In this document: positions 54,429 through 63,220 of the stretch, piece by piece | How the letters are laid out: the number at the start of each line of letters is the position of its first letter | Position numbering within the stretch: position 1 is the stretch's first letter | Notes under the pieces: generated by a model | What the model was told of the DNA's origin: nothing | What the model saw: only the letters and a program-made list of their open reading frames with translations | The model's database searches: none | Position numbers and translations under genes: made by a program | Assembly: GCF_000332495.1 (NCBI RefSeq) | Contig: NZ_AOGW02000006.1 | Coordinates: forward strand, 620,001 to 684,000 | DNA length: 64,000 nucleotides | Source: Leptospira terpstrae serovar Hualin str. LT 11-33 = ATCC 700639 | GTDB lineage: Bacteria; Spirochaetota; Leptospiria; Leptospirales; Leptospiraceae | Reading direction: 5' to 3'

Positions 54429-55090
54429 CGCAAAGAAGTTTAGATCAGTTCTTTAAAAACCCAAGAACATGGAAGGAAGATCTTGTTGCAGTGGGTGGGG
54501 ATTTTTCCGTAGAGCGTTTGTTATATGCTTACAAACGAGGAATTTTCCCTTGGTCTGAAGATCCCATTCGTTGGTATTGTTTAGATCCCCGCGCTATCTT
54601 TGATTTACAAAGGGTTCATTTTTCCAAAACTGTTCTTCGTAAAGTGAGGCAAGGTAAGTTTCGCGTCACTTTCAATGAAGCCTTTCCGATCGTGATGCAA
54701 GGATGTTCTTATAGAGAAAAAGATAATACTTGGATCACTCCAGGATTTATCGAAGGGTATTTAGAATTACATCGATTGGGATGGGCTCATTCTGTAGAAG
54801 TATGGAATACGGAAAATATTTTGGTGGGTGGGGTGTATGGGGTGGCAATCGGTAAGTTTTTTGCCGGAGAAAGTATGTTTTCTTTTGAATCAGATGCAGG
54901 TAAGATTGGGTTATACCATTTGTTTGAATCCTTAAGAAAGTCAGGTTTTCAACTTTTTGACACCCAACAACTCAATCATGTGACTTGGCAATTGGGTGCC
55001 TACGAAATTCCCAAACATTCTTACTTGGACCGCTTAGAACGTGCCTTAGGTGATGAAAATCCTTGGATCATTCTACCTTCACACGACTGA
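54425..55090 (+). CDS. aat: Leucyl/phenylalanyl-tRNA--protein transferase
   Basis: A 221-residue protein. It has [22 protein letters not shown] near the N-terminus and the FFAGESMFS and [17 protein letters not shown] segments of the Aat acyltransferase fold. It puts Leu or Phe on proteins with N-terminal Lys or Arg, marking them for ClpS/ClpAP degradation (N-end rule). TTG at 54425 overlaps the upstream stop. The 3' end overlaps the lipoprotein gene by 23 bp. Confidence 0.95.
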   Translation: MTQRSLDQFFKNPRTWKEDLVAVGGDFSVERLLYAYKRGIFPWSEDPIRWYCLDPRAIFDLQRVHFSKTVLRKVRQGKFRVTFNEAFPIVMQGCSYREKDNTWITPGFIEGYLELHRLGWAHSVEVWNTENILVGGVYGVAIGKFFAGESMFSFESDAGKIGLYHLFESLRKSGFQLFDTQQLNHVTWQLGAYEIPKHSYLDRLERALGDENPWIILPSHD

Positions 55091-55658
55091 ACTCATCCAA
55101 TTCTACTTTCCACAATTTTTGAATCTCACCTGTAATACTTTCCCATTCTTTATCACCTAACTTTGGTGCTTTGTAAGGATCAAAATTAGGGTGGTTTTCC
55201 CAAAAAACATCCAAATCCTGTTTGGAAATGGTCGTCCTAAAAATCTCTGCTTCTTGGATTTCTGCATCAGGATTTTTTTCTCCCTGAATGAAAAAAGGTT
55301 TGGAAAGACTAAGGGATAACCTATGGAACTGGTGGAGGGCCAGAGCATAACCCACTCGAAGTAGGACCAAACTATGGTATTCTGTGCCTGTCTTTCGGTA
55401 ATCGGATGCATCATTGAAAGTGAGTGCTGAGTTACTACCATAGGTGATGTGGACTTCGTTTTTAGTGTCCGAATCGACACCTGATTCGAATCGTTTGAAT
55501 TCTTGTCCCAGAATTTTTGGCAAAACTAGATTTGAAAAAACGAAAAGGTTTTCGTGATTCCCATCTCGTAAAGCAGTGATTTCTTGTTTGGTAATATCTT
55601 TTGGTTGGCAGCCAAGAAATAAAACAGCAGTTACAAGCAAGTTGAGAACAAGTTTCAT
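55068..55658 (-). CDS. Lipoprotein of unknown function
   Basis: A 196-residue protein from ATG 55658, with a signal and lipobox FLGC (Cys17). The mature part is mostly helical, with an Asn-rich '[15 protein letters not shown]' segment and a C-terminal helix. No known family is seen. A longer ATG at 55688 adds 10 residues within the Mpo1-like gene's end and is less likely. It starts 1 nt after that gene's stop, so the two are co-transcribed. Confidence 0.72.
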   Translation of the reverse strand: MKLVLNLLVTAVLFLGCQPKDITKQEITALRDGNHENLFVFSNLVLPKILGQEFKRFESGVDSDTKNEVHITYGSNSALTFNDASDYRKTGTEYHSLVLLRVGYALALHQFHRLSLSLSKPFFIQGEKNPDAEIQEAEIFRTTISKQDLDVFWENHPNFDPYKAPKLGDKEWESITGEIQKLWKVELDEFSRVKVE

Positions 55659-55659
55659 C

Positions 55660-55995
55660 TTAGCCTTTATTTGACTTAATTTTGGCAAATTCTACATCAA
55701 TGCGACCGGTTAACATTTTGAAATACATGATCCAATCTGATACAAAGGAATAAATGGGATAGGTGAAGGTTGCTGGTCGGTTTCTTTCCACGAAAAAATG
55801 TCCAATCCATGCAAAGAAATACCCACTAACAAGTGCGAATGCTAAGATATAAAATTTACCTGTGGATATAAATCCAAGGATACATCCTAATGCTAGACTC
55901 GATCCAATAAAGTGAAGAGCACGATTGAAGGGATGGCTATGTTCCTCTAAATAAAAAGGGAAAAAATCTTTTAGTGTTTTGTATTTCTTTTCCAT
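55660..55995 (-). CDS. Mpo1-like (DUF962) membrane protein
   Basis: A 111-residue protein with three or four hydrophobic segments. It matches DUF962/Mpo1: HPFNRALHFIGSS near residue 20, GHFFVERNRPATF near residue 65, and 'YPIYSFVSDWIMYFKML' near the end. Yeast Mpo1 is an Fe(II)-dependent dioxygenase in phytosphingosine breakdown; the conserved histidines here are consistent with a metal site. In bacteria its function is unknown. It is the first gene of a two-gene operon with the lipoprotein. Confidence 0.88.
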   Translation of the reverse strand: MEKKYKTLKDFFPFYLEEHSHPFNRALHFIGSSLALGCILGFISTGKFYILAFALVSGYFFAWIGHFFVERNRPATFTYPIYSFVSDWIMYFKMLTGRIDVEFAKIKSNKG

Positions 55996-56054
55996 ACATG
56001 ACTCCTTGTCTTTGATCTTAGTAGATATTTCAACTTTGCCAAGACAAAAATGAT

Positions 56055-56067
56055 TCTAAATATTAGA
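56055..56067. repeat. Inverted repeat TCTAA-ATA-TTAGA
   Basis: A perfect 5 bp palindrome in the 215 nt gap before the 95-residue Cys protein. The same half-site, in opposite order, recurs at 56164-56174 (TTAGA-A-TCTAA). Together they bracket the promoter at 56085-56113, which makes them candidate operators. Confidence 0.4.
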
Positions 56068-56084
56068 GTTTATCCCTAGTTTTT

Positions 56085-56113
56085 TTGTCTATATTCCATA
56101 ATTGGGATATGAT
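56085..56113 (+). promoter_or_regulatory. Sigma-70 type promoter for the 95-residue Cys protein
   Basis: TTGTCT (-35), a 17 nt spacer and TATGAT (-10) are close to TTGACA/TATAAT. The start would be near 56120, giving a leader of about 90 nt to the ATG at 56211. It is the clearest promoter in the window. Confidence 0.55.
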
Positions 56114-56147
56114 TTCAAAATTGTGTTGCGCGTTAGGGGGTACTGAC

Positions 56148-56174
56148 TAATGTGCATTAACATTTAGAATCTAA
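56148..56174. repeat. Two palindromes in the leader of the Cys protein gene
   Basis: TAATG-TG-CATTA (56148-56159) and TTAGA-A-TCTAA (56164-56174) stand 4 nt apart, between the promoter and the ribosome-binding site. They could be repressor-binding operators or small RNA hairpins. Confidence 0.4.
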
Positions 56175-56210
56175 CAGAGAGTTAAATTTAGTAAGAAAGC
56201 AGGAGAATGT

Positions 56211-56498
56211 ATGAAACCTAAATCGATTAAACCGGATGAGCTGAGTAAGATTTTTTCCGAACTAAAAAAAGGGGAAGAGTCTGCAATAGGTAGCTATTTG
56301 GTAAAAGGGGTTCGCCTTCAAATCAGTAAATACAATCTATCTGGAGCGGAAAGAGTTCAGTTGTTGTACAAACGAAGAAGAGCTCAAGGGATGTGTATCG
56401 TATGCGGAAAAAAAGTCACAAAGAAAAATCCATCTACAGACCAACTCTATAGATTGTGCGAAGAACACCGCAATAAGATTGATAAAGGTTCTAAATAA
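56211..56498 (+). CDS. Small protein with CxxC-C-H zinc-like motif
   Basis: A 95-residue basic protein. The C-terminal third has CIVCGKKV ... LCEEH: CxxC, then Cys and His about 20 residues later, which fits a zinc-binding knuckle. The N-terminal part is helical. Nucleic-acid binding is a guess from the many Lys and Arg residues. The ribosome-binding site is AGGAG, 6 nt from the ATG. Its promoter and long leader imply regulated expression. The 3' end overlaps the DUF1289 gene by 7 bp. Confidence 0.75.
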   Translation: MKPKSIKPDELSKIFSELKKGEESAIGSYLVKGVRLQISKYNLSGAERVQLLYKRRRAQGMCIVCGKKVTKKNPSTDQLYRLCEEHRNKIDKGSK

Positions 56499-56680
56499 CC
56501 ATTTTACTTGAGAGAGCCTCCCGCCTTTCTTTGCGGGAGCTCACCCCAAACTTTTTCTCTCTCTTCTTCGGTCATCACAGACCAACTTCCAATCTCTTCT
56601 AAAGTACGAAAACAGCCGGCGCAGAGCCCTGAATCCGGATCCATCATACAGACTTTGGTACAAGGCGATTTTAGTGACAT
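56492..56680 (-). CDS. DUF1289 family small protein
   Basis: A 62-residue protein, read by hand. It starts MSLKSPCTKVCMMDPDSG, continues LCAGCFRTLEEIGSW and MTEEEREKVW, which is the DUF1289 signature: Cys7, Cys11, Cys20 and Cys23 (CxxxC ... CxGCxRTLEEI). The four cysteines probably bind a metal. The function is unknown; it is often encoded near metabolic genes. It diverges from the flgN operon, with 86 nt between the starts, and ends overlapping the convergent Cys protein gene by 7 bp. Confidence 0.9.
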
Positions 56681-56714
56681 AGGCCTGAAAATAGTAAATT
56701 TTTATAAATTTTCC

Positions 56715-56741
56715 TAAGCTAGTTTGGGAATCCGTCGATCC
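56715..56741 (+). promoter_or_regulatory. Weak sigma-28-like promoter of flgN operon
   Basis: TAAGCTAG, 11 nt, GTCGATCC resembles the FliA consensus TAAAGTTT-N11-GCCGATAA in spacing and about half its bases. It lies 25 nt upstream of the flgN ATG. The match is poor and should be taken as a candidate only. Confidence 0.25.
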
Positions 56742-56759
56742 TTCCCATAAGGGAAAAGG
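56740..56759 (+). promoter_or_regulatory. Hairpin overlapping the flgN ribosome-binding site
   Basis: CCTTCCC pairs with GGGAAAAGG (two A bulged) around ATAA. The AAGGA site at 56756-56760 is in the 3' arm, 7 nt from the ATG. GGA triplets at 56727, 56752 and 56758 fit CsrA-type motifs. csrA is the last gene of this operon. Confidence 0.4.
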
Positions 56760-56766
56760 AATTCGC

Positions 56767-57279
56767 ATGTTGGATTGGGTAGAATCACTTAGAAGTTTAT
56801 TTACTAATGAAATAGACTGTTACAAGCGCCTTTTAGAATTGGAAGGCAAAAAAAGAGCTGCGATCCATTCTGCGGACGGAAAATCCCTAGAGTCTTTCGT
56901 GAAAGACAGTTATCACATTATGGTAGAAGCCTCTGAATTGGAACGAATTCGAATGAAGGCCATCGAAGATGTCTATGATAAAGAAAAATTCAAAAAAGAC
57001 GAATCTTCCATCACACTTACTAATTTTTTAAACCAACTGGATCGTGAGTCCAATTTTAAATTAAAAACATTTGCTTTAGAATTAAAGAAGGTAGTGGCCG
57101 ATTTGAAGGACGCTATCATTACCAATGACAAACTCTTAAAAACAAGAAAAGAGTTTTTGCAAACAACTGTTGACTCTTTGCAAGAGTTATCTAGAGAAAA
57201 AGTTTATACCTCACACAAACAACCGACAAGGCGTGGGCAGGGCCAAAAAGGCGCGATCATTTTGAACGCGACTGCCTAG
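56767..57279 (+). CDS. flgN: FlgN-like flagellar chaperone
   Basis: A 170-residue helical protein with no membrane segment. It is a long alpha-helical hairpin, as in FlgN (about residues 1-150), and ends with a basic tail. It lies 9 nt before flgK, which is the expected client. FlgN binds the C-terminal helices of FlgK and FlgL and delivers them for export. The order flgN-flgK-flgL is the standard one. The call rests on shape and context because the family has low sequence conservation. Confidence 0.82.
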   Translation: MLDWVESLRSLFTNEIDCYKRLLELEGKKRAAIHSADGKSLESFVKDSYHIMVEASELERIRMKAIEDVYDKEKFKKDESSITLTNFLNQLDRESNFKLKTFALELKKVVADLKDAIITNDKLLKTRKEFLQTTVDSLQELSREKVYTSHKQPTRRGQGQKGAIILNATA

Positions 57280-57288
57280 GAGAATCGT

Positions 57289-59202
57289 ATGGGATCAACA
57301 TTCCAGGGAATTGAAATAGGGAAACGAGGACTTTCGGTCCACCAACAAGCGATCCAAACTACAGGTCATAACATATCCAATGCGGATAACAAACATTATG
57401 CTCGCCAACGAGTGGTAATGAACAGTATGGATCCCATTTATGATCCAGCGTTCAATCGGGCAGAAGTTCCCGGTCAAATTGGACAAGGGGTGAAAATTTC
57501 CGAAATTGAAAGAGTTCGGGATAGTTTCATTGATGATCGTATCATTGATTCTTCTTCTCTCAAAGAGTATTGGGGTAAAAAAAACGACTACCTTTACCAA
57601 GTAGAAACTGTATTTAACGAACCAACGGGAACAACCCTTCGTTCCATGATGGATCAGTTTTGGTCTTCCTGGGAAGATCTTTCTAATTATCCAGAAGAAA
57701 CCGCACATAGGGCCGTGGTACAAGAGAAAGCAGAAGCACTTGGTTCCCGCATGGAAGATGTGTATCGTAAACTTTCTCTTCTTCGTGACCAGTCCAATCG
57801 TGAAATTGAATCCAAAGTGAACCATTTAAATACGGTTGCTGAAAATATCAAATCGCTAAATGAAAAAATCACAAAATCGCAAGCGTTAGGTGACAATCCA
57901 AATGACCTTCTTGACAGAAGGGACGAACTTTTACAAGAACTTGCGGGAATGGCGGACATAACCATTGGTCGCAGTGATGAAGATGAACTGATGGTTTTTA
58001 TTGGCCAACAGATCCTTGTCCAAGGTCAAAAAGTCCATAAAATCGATCTCGTCGGAAATGCAAATAACGATGGGCTTTTAGATCTTAAGTGGTCAGAAAC
58101 TGGAGATACAGTTTTACTCCGCCAAGGAAGTATCCAAGCCCTCTTTGAAATTCGAGATCGGATTTTAGTAGAAAAAATCAATGCAGTCGATGCCCTTGCG
58201 ATCAATGCCATGGATGTCATCAATGAAATCCACAAAGATGGATTTGGACTCAATGGAAAAACCAATTTAAACTTTTTTGAAAGTCGAGCCCTTGCGACAA
58301 ACACTTTTGGGGAAATAGATTCCGATGGCGACGGCCTCAACGACAAAACGGCTGTGTTTCGGGTAACTGGTCGTACTTCTCTTGATGCAGATCGTCCGAT
58401 TGGAATTTCAGGAACCATGCGTTTTTTGAAAGCAAGTCCTGGTGGCGAAACAGAGGTTCTTGTTCCTTATTCCAAAGACGATACTTTGAATGCAGTCATC
58501 AAACGTATCAATCGTTCGGAAACCGGTGTCGTAGCCTACATGTCGCATGACAACCAGTTGGCGCTAAAATCTACAACAAACCCATTGGATAAAAAAGAAA
58601 ACTTTATGATCCGCCACTTAGAAGACTCAGGCGAACTTCTTGTTGGTCTGACAGGAATTCTAACAGCAACGGGAGTGGCTGGATCTTTTGATTATCGAAA
58701 AGTTGGAGAAATCAATAAGTTCCAAGCCAATGCTCAGGACATCACTCTCACTCCGATGTATCATCCCTCTTCGTTTTTTAAAATGTCAGAAGATGTAAGA
58801 AACAATCCGGCAAACATTGCCGCAGCTCGCGGTAAGGATGTGAATGGGTCTGGTGATTACAATTCACCTAACGGACAAAAAGACGGATCTAATGCCCTCC
58901 TCATTGCTGCAGCCCTCCGAGAAAAACCGGTGATGTTTGATTATTCCAAAACAACGGATGATTTTTACAACTCACTCATCTCTAGATTGGGAACAGAAGC
59001 TAGGGAAGCAAAACAAGAGTATACAACGCAAAATGAACTGATGGTAGAACTTGAGAATATGCGTCAGTCTGTGATGGGTGTGAATTTGGATGAAGAAATG
59101 GCCAATATGGTTCAGTTCCAGCAGTCCTATAACGCATCGGCACGAATGATCTCAACACTCAATGAGATGTTAGATACCATCATCAATAGGTTAGGTGTAT
59201 AA
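57289..59202 (+). CDS. flgK: Flagellar hook-associated protein FlgK
   Basis: A 637-residue HAP1. N-terminal D0 domain: [29 protein letters not shown], the Flg_bb_rod pattern, followed by YARQR. The C-terminal helix ends with [23 protein letters not shown] and [10 protein letters not shown], the FlgK family end. It is longer than many FlgK (about 550), with an insert in the exposed domain including DSDGDGLND at residues 344-352, a calcium-loop-like motif. It joins the hook to the filament and is exported by the flagellar apparatus. Confidence 0.95.
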   Translation: MGSTFQGIEIGKRGLSVHQQAIQTTGHNISNADNKHYARQRVVMNSMDPIYDPAFNRAEVPGQIGQGVKISEIERVRDSFIDDRIIDSSSLKEYWGKKNDYLYQVETVFNEPTGTTLRSMMDQFWSSWEDLSNYPEETAHRAVVQEKAEALGSRMEDVYRKLSLLRDQSNREIESKVNHLNTVAENIKSLNEKITKSQALGDNPNDLLDRRDELLQELAGMADITIGRSDEDELMVFIGQQILVQGQKVHKIDLVGNANNDGLLDLKWSETGDTVLLRQGSIQALFEIRDRILVEKINAVDALAINAMDVINEIHKDGFGLNGKTNLNFFESRALATNTFGEIDSDGDGLNDKTAVFRVTGRTSLDADRPIGISGTMRFLKASPGGETEVLVPYSKDDTLNAVIKRINRSETGVVAYMSHDNQLALKSTTNPLDKKENFMIRHLEDSGELLVGLTGILTATGVAGSFDYRKVGEINKFQANAQDITLTPMYHPSSFFKMSEDVRNNPANIAAARGKDVNGSGDYNSPNGQKDGSNALLIAAALREKPVMFDYSKTTDDFYNSLISRLGTEAREAKQEYTTQNELMVELENMRQSVMGVNLDEEMANMVQFQQSYNASARMISTLNEMLDTIINRLGV

Positions 59203-59204
59203 AA

Positions 59205-60473
59205 ATGATTCGAATCACTAACATGATGCAAAACAATTCCTTGGTGCGAAACTTAAACCGCCACCAAGTGGCTATGGACGAAACCCAAACCCAATTGGGT
59301 ACGGGATTAAAAATCCGTAAACCATCGGATGATCCAGGTGCGGCGACAAACCAAATGTACTTTCGATCTCGATTAAACGAACTTTCCCAATACGAAGAAA
59401 ACATTGGGGATGGATACCAAAGGTTACAACAAATTGATGGTGTCCTAGACAAAATGGGCGAAATTTTCCAAAGAGCACGGGTGCTTACAGTTCAGGCCGG
59501 AAACGGAATTTACCAAGGGGACAAGGGATTTGAATTGGAAGTGGCTATCGGTAAAGAGATAGACCAACATTTACGTGCCATAGTTGATCTTGCCAATGCT
59601 CGTGATGCGACCGGGCAACCTTTGTTTGGTGGTCATGTCATTGAAAGGCCTCCATTCGAACCTATTGAATCTAAAATCAAAGGATTGCAAGGTCTTGAAC
59701 TCAAAAACCAATATGTGGGAGTTGAGTATCGGGGTGATATCGGAGAACAACTCCGTGAAATCGAAAAGGGTGAGTATATCCCAATTACCATTCCTGGTAA
59801 CAAAGTGTTCTGGGGAACAAACGTGAGTGTTACTTCCAAAGTTGATAACTCAGCTTACCAAGCAACTTCCGACCAAAAGTTTAAAATTGATGGAGTAGAA
59901 ATACATATTTCAGTGGGGGATACCATTGATGATGTGATTGATAAAATTAATAATTCTCCTCTAGAAGTGAAAGCAAGTAAACTTGCTCAAGATAATATCT
60001 CTATTTCTTCGACAGCACCTCACCAAATTTGGTTGGAAGATGTAGATGGAGGAACAGTTTTACGTGACATCGGTCTTGTGGAACCAAGTGCAAGTGAACC
60101 ACCAAATAACTTTTCTAAGTCGGCAACAGTCACTGGCCTTTCCGTCTTTGACGTTCTTATCCAACTCCGAAATGACCTCATCCAAAAAGACCAAGAACGA
60201 ATTGGTGGTAGGGATTTAGGTGATCTGGATTTAGCATTGGAAAATATCCTTCGCCATCGGGCAACAATCGGTGCTCGTATGAACCGTTTGGAACAACATG
60301 AAGAACGAGTGTCCTATGATAAAATGTATATGACCGAACTTCTTGCTAAAAATGAAGGGATCGATTTTCCAGAAACCATTATGAATATGAAATGGTTAGA
60401 AACCATTCATAGTTATGCGCTCAATGTCGGTTCTAAAATTATTAAACCAACTTTGATGGATTTCCTTCGGTAA
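59205..60473 (+). CDS. flgL: Flagellar hook-associated protein FlgL
   Basis: A 422-residue HAP3. It opens with MIRITNMMQNNSLVRNLNRHQ, an N-terminal flagellin-like coiled coil with LGTGLKIRKPSDDPGAATN near residue 30. It ends with another conserved helix (ALENILRHRATIGARMNRLEQ). The middle (about 150-320) is beta-rich and longer than in enteric FlgL (about 317 residues). It binds FlgK and supports the filament. The start is 2 nt after the flgK stop, so the two are coupled. Confidence 0.95.
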   Translation: MIRITNMMQNNSLVRNLNRHQVAMDETQTQLGTGLKIRKPSDDPGAATNQMYFRSRLNELSQYEENIGDGYQRLQQIDGVLDKMGEIFQRARVLTVQAGNGIYQGDKGFELEVAIGKEIDQHLRAIVDLANARDATGQPLFGGHVIERPPFEPIESKIKGLQGLELKNQYVGVEYRGDIGEQLREIEKGEYIPITIPGNKVFWGTNVSVTSKVDNSAYQATSDQKFKIDGVEIHISVGDTIDDVIDKINNSPLEVKASKLAQDNISISSTAPHQIWLEDVDGGTVLRDIGLVEPSASEPPNNFSKSATVTGLSVFDVLIQLRNDLIQKDQERIGGRDLGDLDLALENILRHRATIGARMNRLEQHEERVSYDKMYMTELLAKNEGIDFPETIMNMKWLETIHSYALNVGSKIIKPTLMDFLR

Positions 60474-60528
60474 ACGAAACTAAATGACGGTAATATTAGA
60501 AAGAATAGAAACTACTACAGGAACTAGA

Positions 60529-60990
60529 ATGTCGGTAACGATTCACACAAAACCTTTCGGAACCATCCAAGTGGACTCAAAACAAATCTTAAAATTTCCG
60601 CAAGGATTGTTGGGATTTGAGGAATTTGATGAGTATGCACTGATTGAAGAAAGTCCAGAAAGTCCTTTCAAATGGTTACAATCGACCAAAGAATCGGGAC
60701 TAGCATTTATTGTCATTCAGCCTGAACTTTTTATGAATGATTACAAACCTGCCGTTTCTGATGAAGAACTTAATGATATTGGACTTCAGTCTTGGAAAGA
60801 AGGATTGACATTCCTTATTGTAACGATTCCCCATGACAATCCCAAAGGAATGACAGCAAATTTACAAGGGCCAATCATTTTGAACGGAAAAGAGGGTAAG
60901 GGAAAACAATGTATTTCTCGTGATGAAAATCATCCAATTCGAAAAAACATTATTGAGTCTATGGAAGAAATGTCTTCCGAAAAGGTATAA
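60529..60990 (+). CDS. fliW: Flagellar assembly factor FliW
   Basis: A 153-residue protein with HTKPFGTIQVDSKQILKFPQGLLGFE at the N-terminus, the FliW signature. FliW binds flagellin and, when free, sequesters CsrA, so flagellin levels control flagellin translation. I prefer the ATG at 60529, with CAGGAAC 7 nt upstream, over the one at 60484. csrA follows 3 nt downstream. This matches the Bacillus and spirochaete switch; which flagellin mRNA it controls is not visible here. Confidence 0.94.
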   Translation: MSVTIHTKPFGTIQVDSKQILKFPQGLLGFEEFDEYALIEESPESPFKWLQSTKESGLAFIVIQPELFMNDYKPAVSDEELNDIGLQSWKEGLTFLIVTIPHDNPKGMTANLQGPIILNGKEGKGKQCISRDENHPIRKNIIESMEEMSSEKV

Positions 60991-60993
60991 TCC

Positions 60994-61233
60994 GTGTTAG
61001 TTCTTGCGAGGAGGAGTAACCAATCAATCATGATCGGTGACGATATTGAAATTGTCATCGTAGATATAAAGGGTGATCAAGTAAAGATTGGTGTCAAAGC
61101 TCCCAAAAATGTTTCTGTTCATCGTGCAGAAGTATATAAAGAAATCCAAGAAGAAAACAAAAAAGCAGCCGGTGCCAACATCAAACCAGAAGATTTGGGC
61201 AAACTTGGAGATTTGTTCAAAAAGAAAACTTAA
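60994..61233 (+). CDS. csrA: Carbon storage regulator CsrA
   Basis: A 79-residue protein: [20 protein letters not shown] and [19 protein letters not shown] are the RNA-binding beta strands, with the conserved R and the VHRAEVY core. The C-terminal tail (about 55-79) is longer than in E. coli (61 residues), as in FliW-controlled CsrA proteins. The start is GTG. It binds GGA motifs in mRNA leaders. The operon leader upstream of flgN has such motifs, but this is inference. Confidence 0.96.
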   Translation: MLVLARRSNQSIMIGDDIEIVIVDIKGDQVKIGVKAPKNVSVHRAEVYKEIQEENKKAAGANIKPEDLGKLGDLFKKKT

Positions 61234-61293
61234 CTTGATCTTTCCCTAGAACAGAGTTTCCCTGGAAATTAACTTCGGGGAGTATCTTCATCT

Positions 61294-61968
61294 TTGAAAC
61301 GTAAATTTTTAGTTTGGTTGTTACCTCTCGTTGTCGTTTGGTTCCAACGTTTGATTGGTCTTACTTCTAGGTTTCGTTTTCTCACAAACGAACCATACGA
61401 AGATTTATTCAGAAACAAAAAACCTTATATTTATTCCATTTGGCATACGAACGTTTTGTACTCTCCCTATTTGCATCGAGGGAAAAACGTAGCTGTTTTG
61501 ATTTCTGAATCTAAAGATGGGGATTACATCAACCAAGTGGTCCACCGGTTCGGAAACACTAGCATTCGAGGCAGTAGTTCGAAAGGAGGGTCTAAAGCCT
61601 TAAAGGCAGTGATCCAACATTTAAAAAAAGGTCTTCCTGCTGCTTTTACTCCCGATGGTCCACGTGGCCCTGCTTTCATTCTCCAACCTGGAGTCATTGC
61701 CGCTGCCCAGGTGACTCAAGTACCTATTGTTCCTTTTCATTATGAATGCAGCCGGCAATGGATTTTGGAAAGAGCTTGGGACAAACATAGGGTCCCAAAA
61801 CCTTTTACTACTTTTGTTGTTTCTTATGGAGAACCTATGTTTGTGCCTCGAGATTTGAATGAAGCGGAATTTGAAGCGATGCGTCTAAAAGTAGAAGAAG
61901 CGATGTTAAACAACCGCAATCGTGCCATAGCGGAAGCAGAACGAATTTTTAAAGGAGAATCCAAATGA
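61294..61968 (+). CDS. DUF374-type lysophospholipid acyltransferase
   Basis: A 224-residue protein from a TTG start with GGGGAG about 11 nt upstream. The N-terminus is a basic, hydrophobic anchor (residues 3-18). It has YSIWHTN (catalytic His), [10 protein letters not shown] and [11 protein letters not shown], the DUF374 motifs, near residues 45-125. Members of this LPLAT clan acylate lipid A or glycerolipids. No close partner is evident. The osmC-type gene starts within its stop (ATGA overlap). Confidence 0.9.
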   Translation: MKRKFLVWLLPLVVVWFQRLIGLTSRFRFLTNEPYEDLFRNKKPYIYSIWHTNVLYSPYLHRGKNVAVLISESKDGDYINQVVHRFGNTSIRGSSSKGGSKALKAVIQHLKKGLPAAFTPDGPRGPAFILQPGVIAAAQVTQVPIVPFHYECSRQWILERAWDKHRVPKPFTTFVVSYGEPMFVPRDLNEAEFEAMRLKVEEAMLNNRNRAIAEAERIFKGESK

Positions 61969-62369
61969 CAGCAGTATTCGAAGATAAGGTGGTGGTATCC
62001 ACCGCCAAAACAAAGTATGAAACAAAAATCAAAGTTGGAAAACATAGTTTGATTGCAGACGAACCAGCGGATAAAGAAGGAACGGATCTAGGTCCTATGC
62101 CTACCGAGTTACTTGCTTCTTCTTTAGGAGCCTGCACATCGATTACAGTTAGGATGTACGCGGATAAAAAAGAATATCCTTTAGATTCTGTAGAAGTTCA
62201 TGTAACGATTGATAAACGGTCACCAGAGGATCACAAATTTTCACGAGAACTTTTCCTTTCTGGAAATTTATCACCCGAACAGAGAGAAAGATTACTTACG
62301 GTTGCAAATGCCTGCCCGGTACACAAAATTCTTTCTGGAAAAATTGAAATAGAAACGAAACTAGGGTAG
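61965..62369 (+). CDS. OsmC/Ohr-family peroxiredoxin-like protein
   Basis: A 134-residue OsmC-fold protein. The two cysteines of the family are visible: one in [15 protein letters not shown] and one in [10 protein letters not shown], with the Glu in TELLASS. It should reduce organic or inorganic peroxides in the cytoplasm using a dithiol. The short form is more OsmC-like (YhfA type) than Ohr. It starts in a 4 bp overlap with the acyltransferase gene. Confidence 0.92.
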   Translation: MTAVFEDKVVVSTAKTKYETKIKVGKHSLIADEPADKEGTDLGPMPTELLASSLGACTSITVRMYADKKEYPLDSVEVHVTIDKRSPEDHKFSRELFLSGNLSPEQRERLLTVANACPVHKILSGKIEIETKLG

Positions 62370-62378
62370 ATTTCTTAA

Positions 62379-63206
62379 TCATACCCATATAGGGATTACT
62401 GTAGCTGAACCTCCGTCCCATTCGATTTTTGTATGGAAGTGTTTTCCTTCTTGGATCCTTGGGACTTTGGCACCATTCACATAAAAGGTCCCACCCTTGT
62501 ATTCATGAGTTTCCCGTTCTTTCTTTTTGCTAATTGAATGGTGCATATGTCCTGAAAGTACCAAAGGAACTTTTTTCCCGATGGACTTAGCATATTGGAT
62601 GGCTTCTGTAAGATCGATATCCCCCCAATCCCCACCATCTTTTTTAAATTCCGCTCCAAATAGGGAGTTTTTGGCGGCACCCAAACCAAAAGGTCCGTTA
62701 TGCGAAAGAAAAAATATATTTTTTTCTTTGGTTCCATCAATGAGTCGTTTGTATTTTTCAATCGATGCTTCCATATTGGAAACCAAATAAGCCTTTGCCA
62801 TATTGGGAGCAAAACTTAGTCCTCCTCCCATGGCATGAGGCCGACCTACGATAAGGCTTAAGTCTAGTTCGGATGATAATACGAGAGAACTGTAGCCAAG
62901 TAAACTAATTGGTTTTACAAGCTCTGAAAGTTTCCGCATCCGTCGATTTTGCCCAAATTGTCCTGAATGGATGAGAATTTTAGATTGGATCACCTCACCT
63001 ATGATGGATGAGAGACTGGTTCCATCCCAATTTCCAGGAATCATATACGCTCGTTTGGTGAGACCCTGGAAAGAAAGTTTGCCGAGTTTGGGATTGCCCC
63101 GTAGGTCTCCCGTAAAGAACAAACAATCGTAATCCGATGCATTGAAATACTCAATATCAAGATGGTTCCAATATCCGTGGATGTCTCCAATCAATGCAAA
63201 TTTCAT
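62379..63206 (-). CDS. Metallophosphoesterase
   Basis: A 275-residue calcineurin-like phosphoesterase. Visible metal motifs: GDIHG (Asp8, His10), FTGDLRG (Asp33), IPGNWDG (Asn), a histidine in SHNG and LSGHMHHSI (two His). The substrate is unknown; the length and short loops fit general phosphodiesterases. It ends 9 nt from the convergent OsmC gene and starts 14 nt from the GH31 gene's stop, so it may be co-transcribed with that gene. Confidence 0.88.
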   Translation of the reverse strand: MKFALIGDIHGYWNHLDIEYFNASDYDCLFFTGDLRGNPKLGKLSFQGLTKRAYMIPGNWDGTSLSSIIGEVIQSKILIHSGQFGQNRRMRKLSELVKPISLLGYSSLVLSSELDLSLIVGRPHAMGGGLSFAPNMAKAYLVSNMEASIEKYKRLIDGTKEKNIFFLSHNGPFGLGAAKNSLFGAEFKKDGGDWGDIDLTEAIQYAKSIGKKVPLVLSGHMHHSISKKKERETHEYKGGTFYVNGAKVPRIQEGKHFHTKIEWDGGSATVIPIWV

Positions 63207-63220
63207 TTGAGTTTCATTCC

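Noticed and set aside
57295..57825. 176-residue open frame on the minus strand
   Set aside because: Antisense to flgK, with no coding features, so it is a shadow.
60484..60528. Longer FliW starting at 60484
   Set aside because: No ribosome-binding site; the 60529 start has AGGAAC at good spacing and begins at the family N-terminus.
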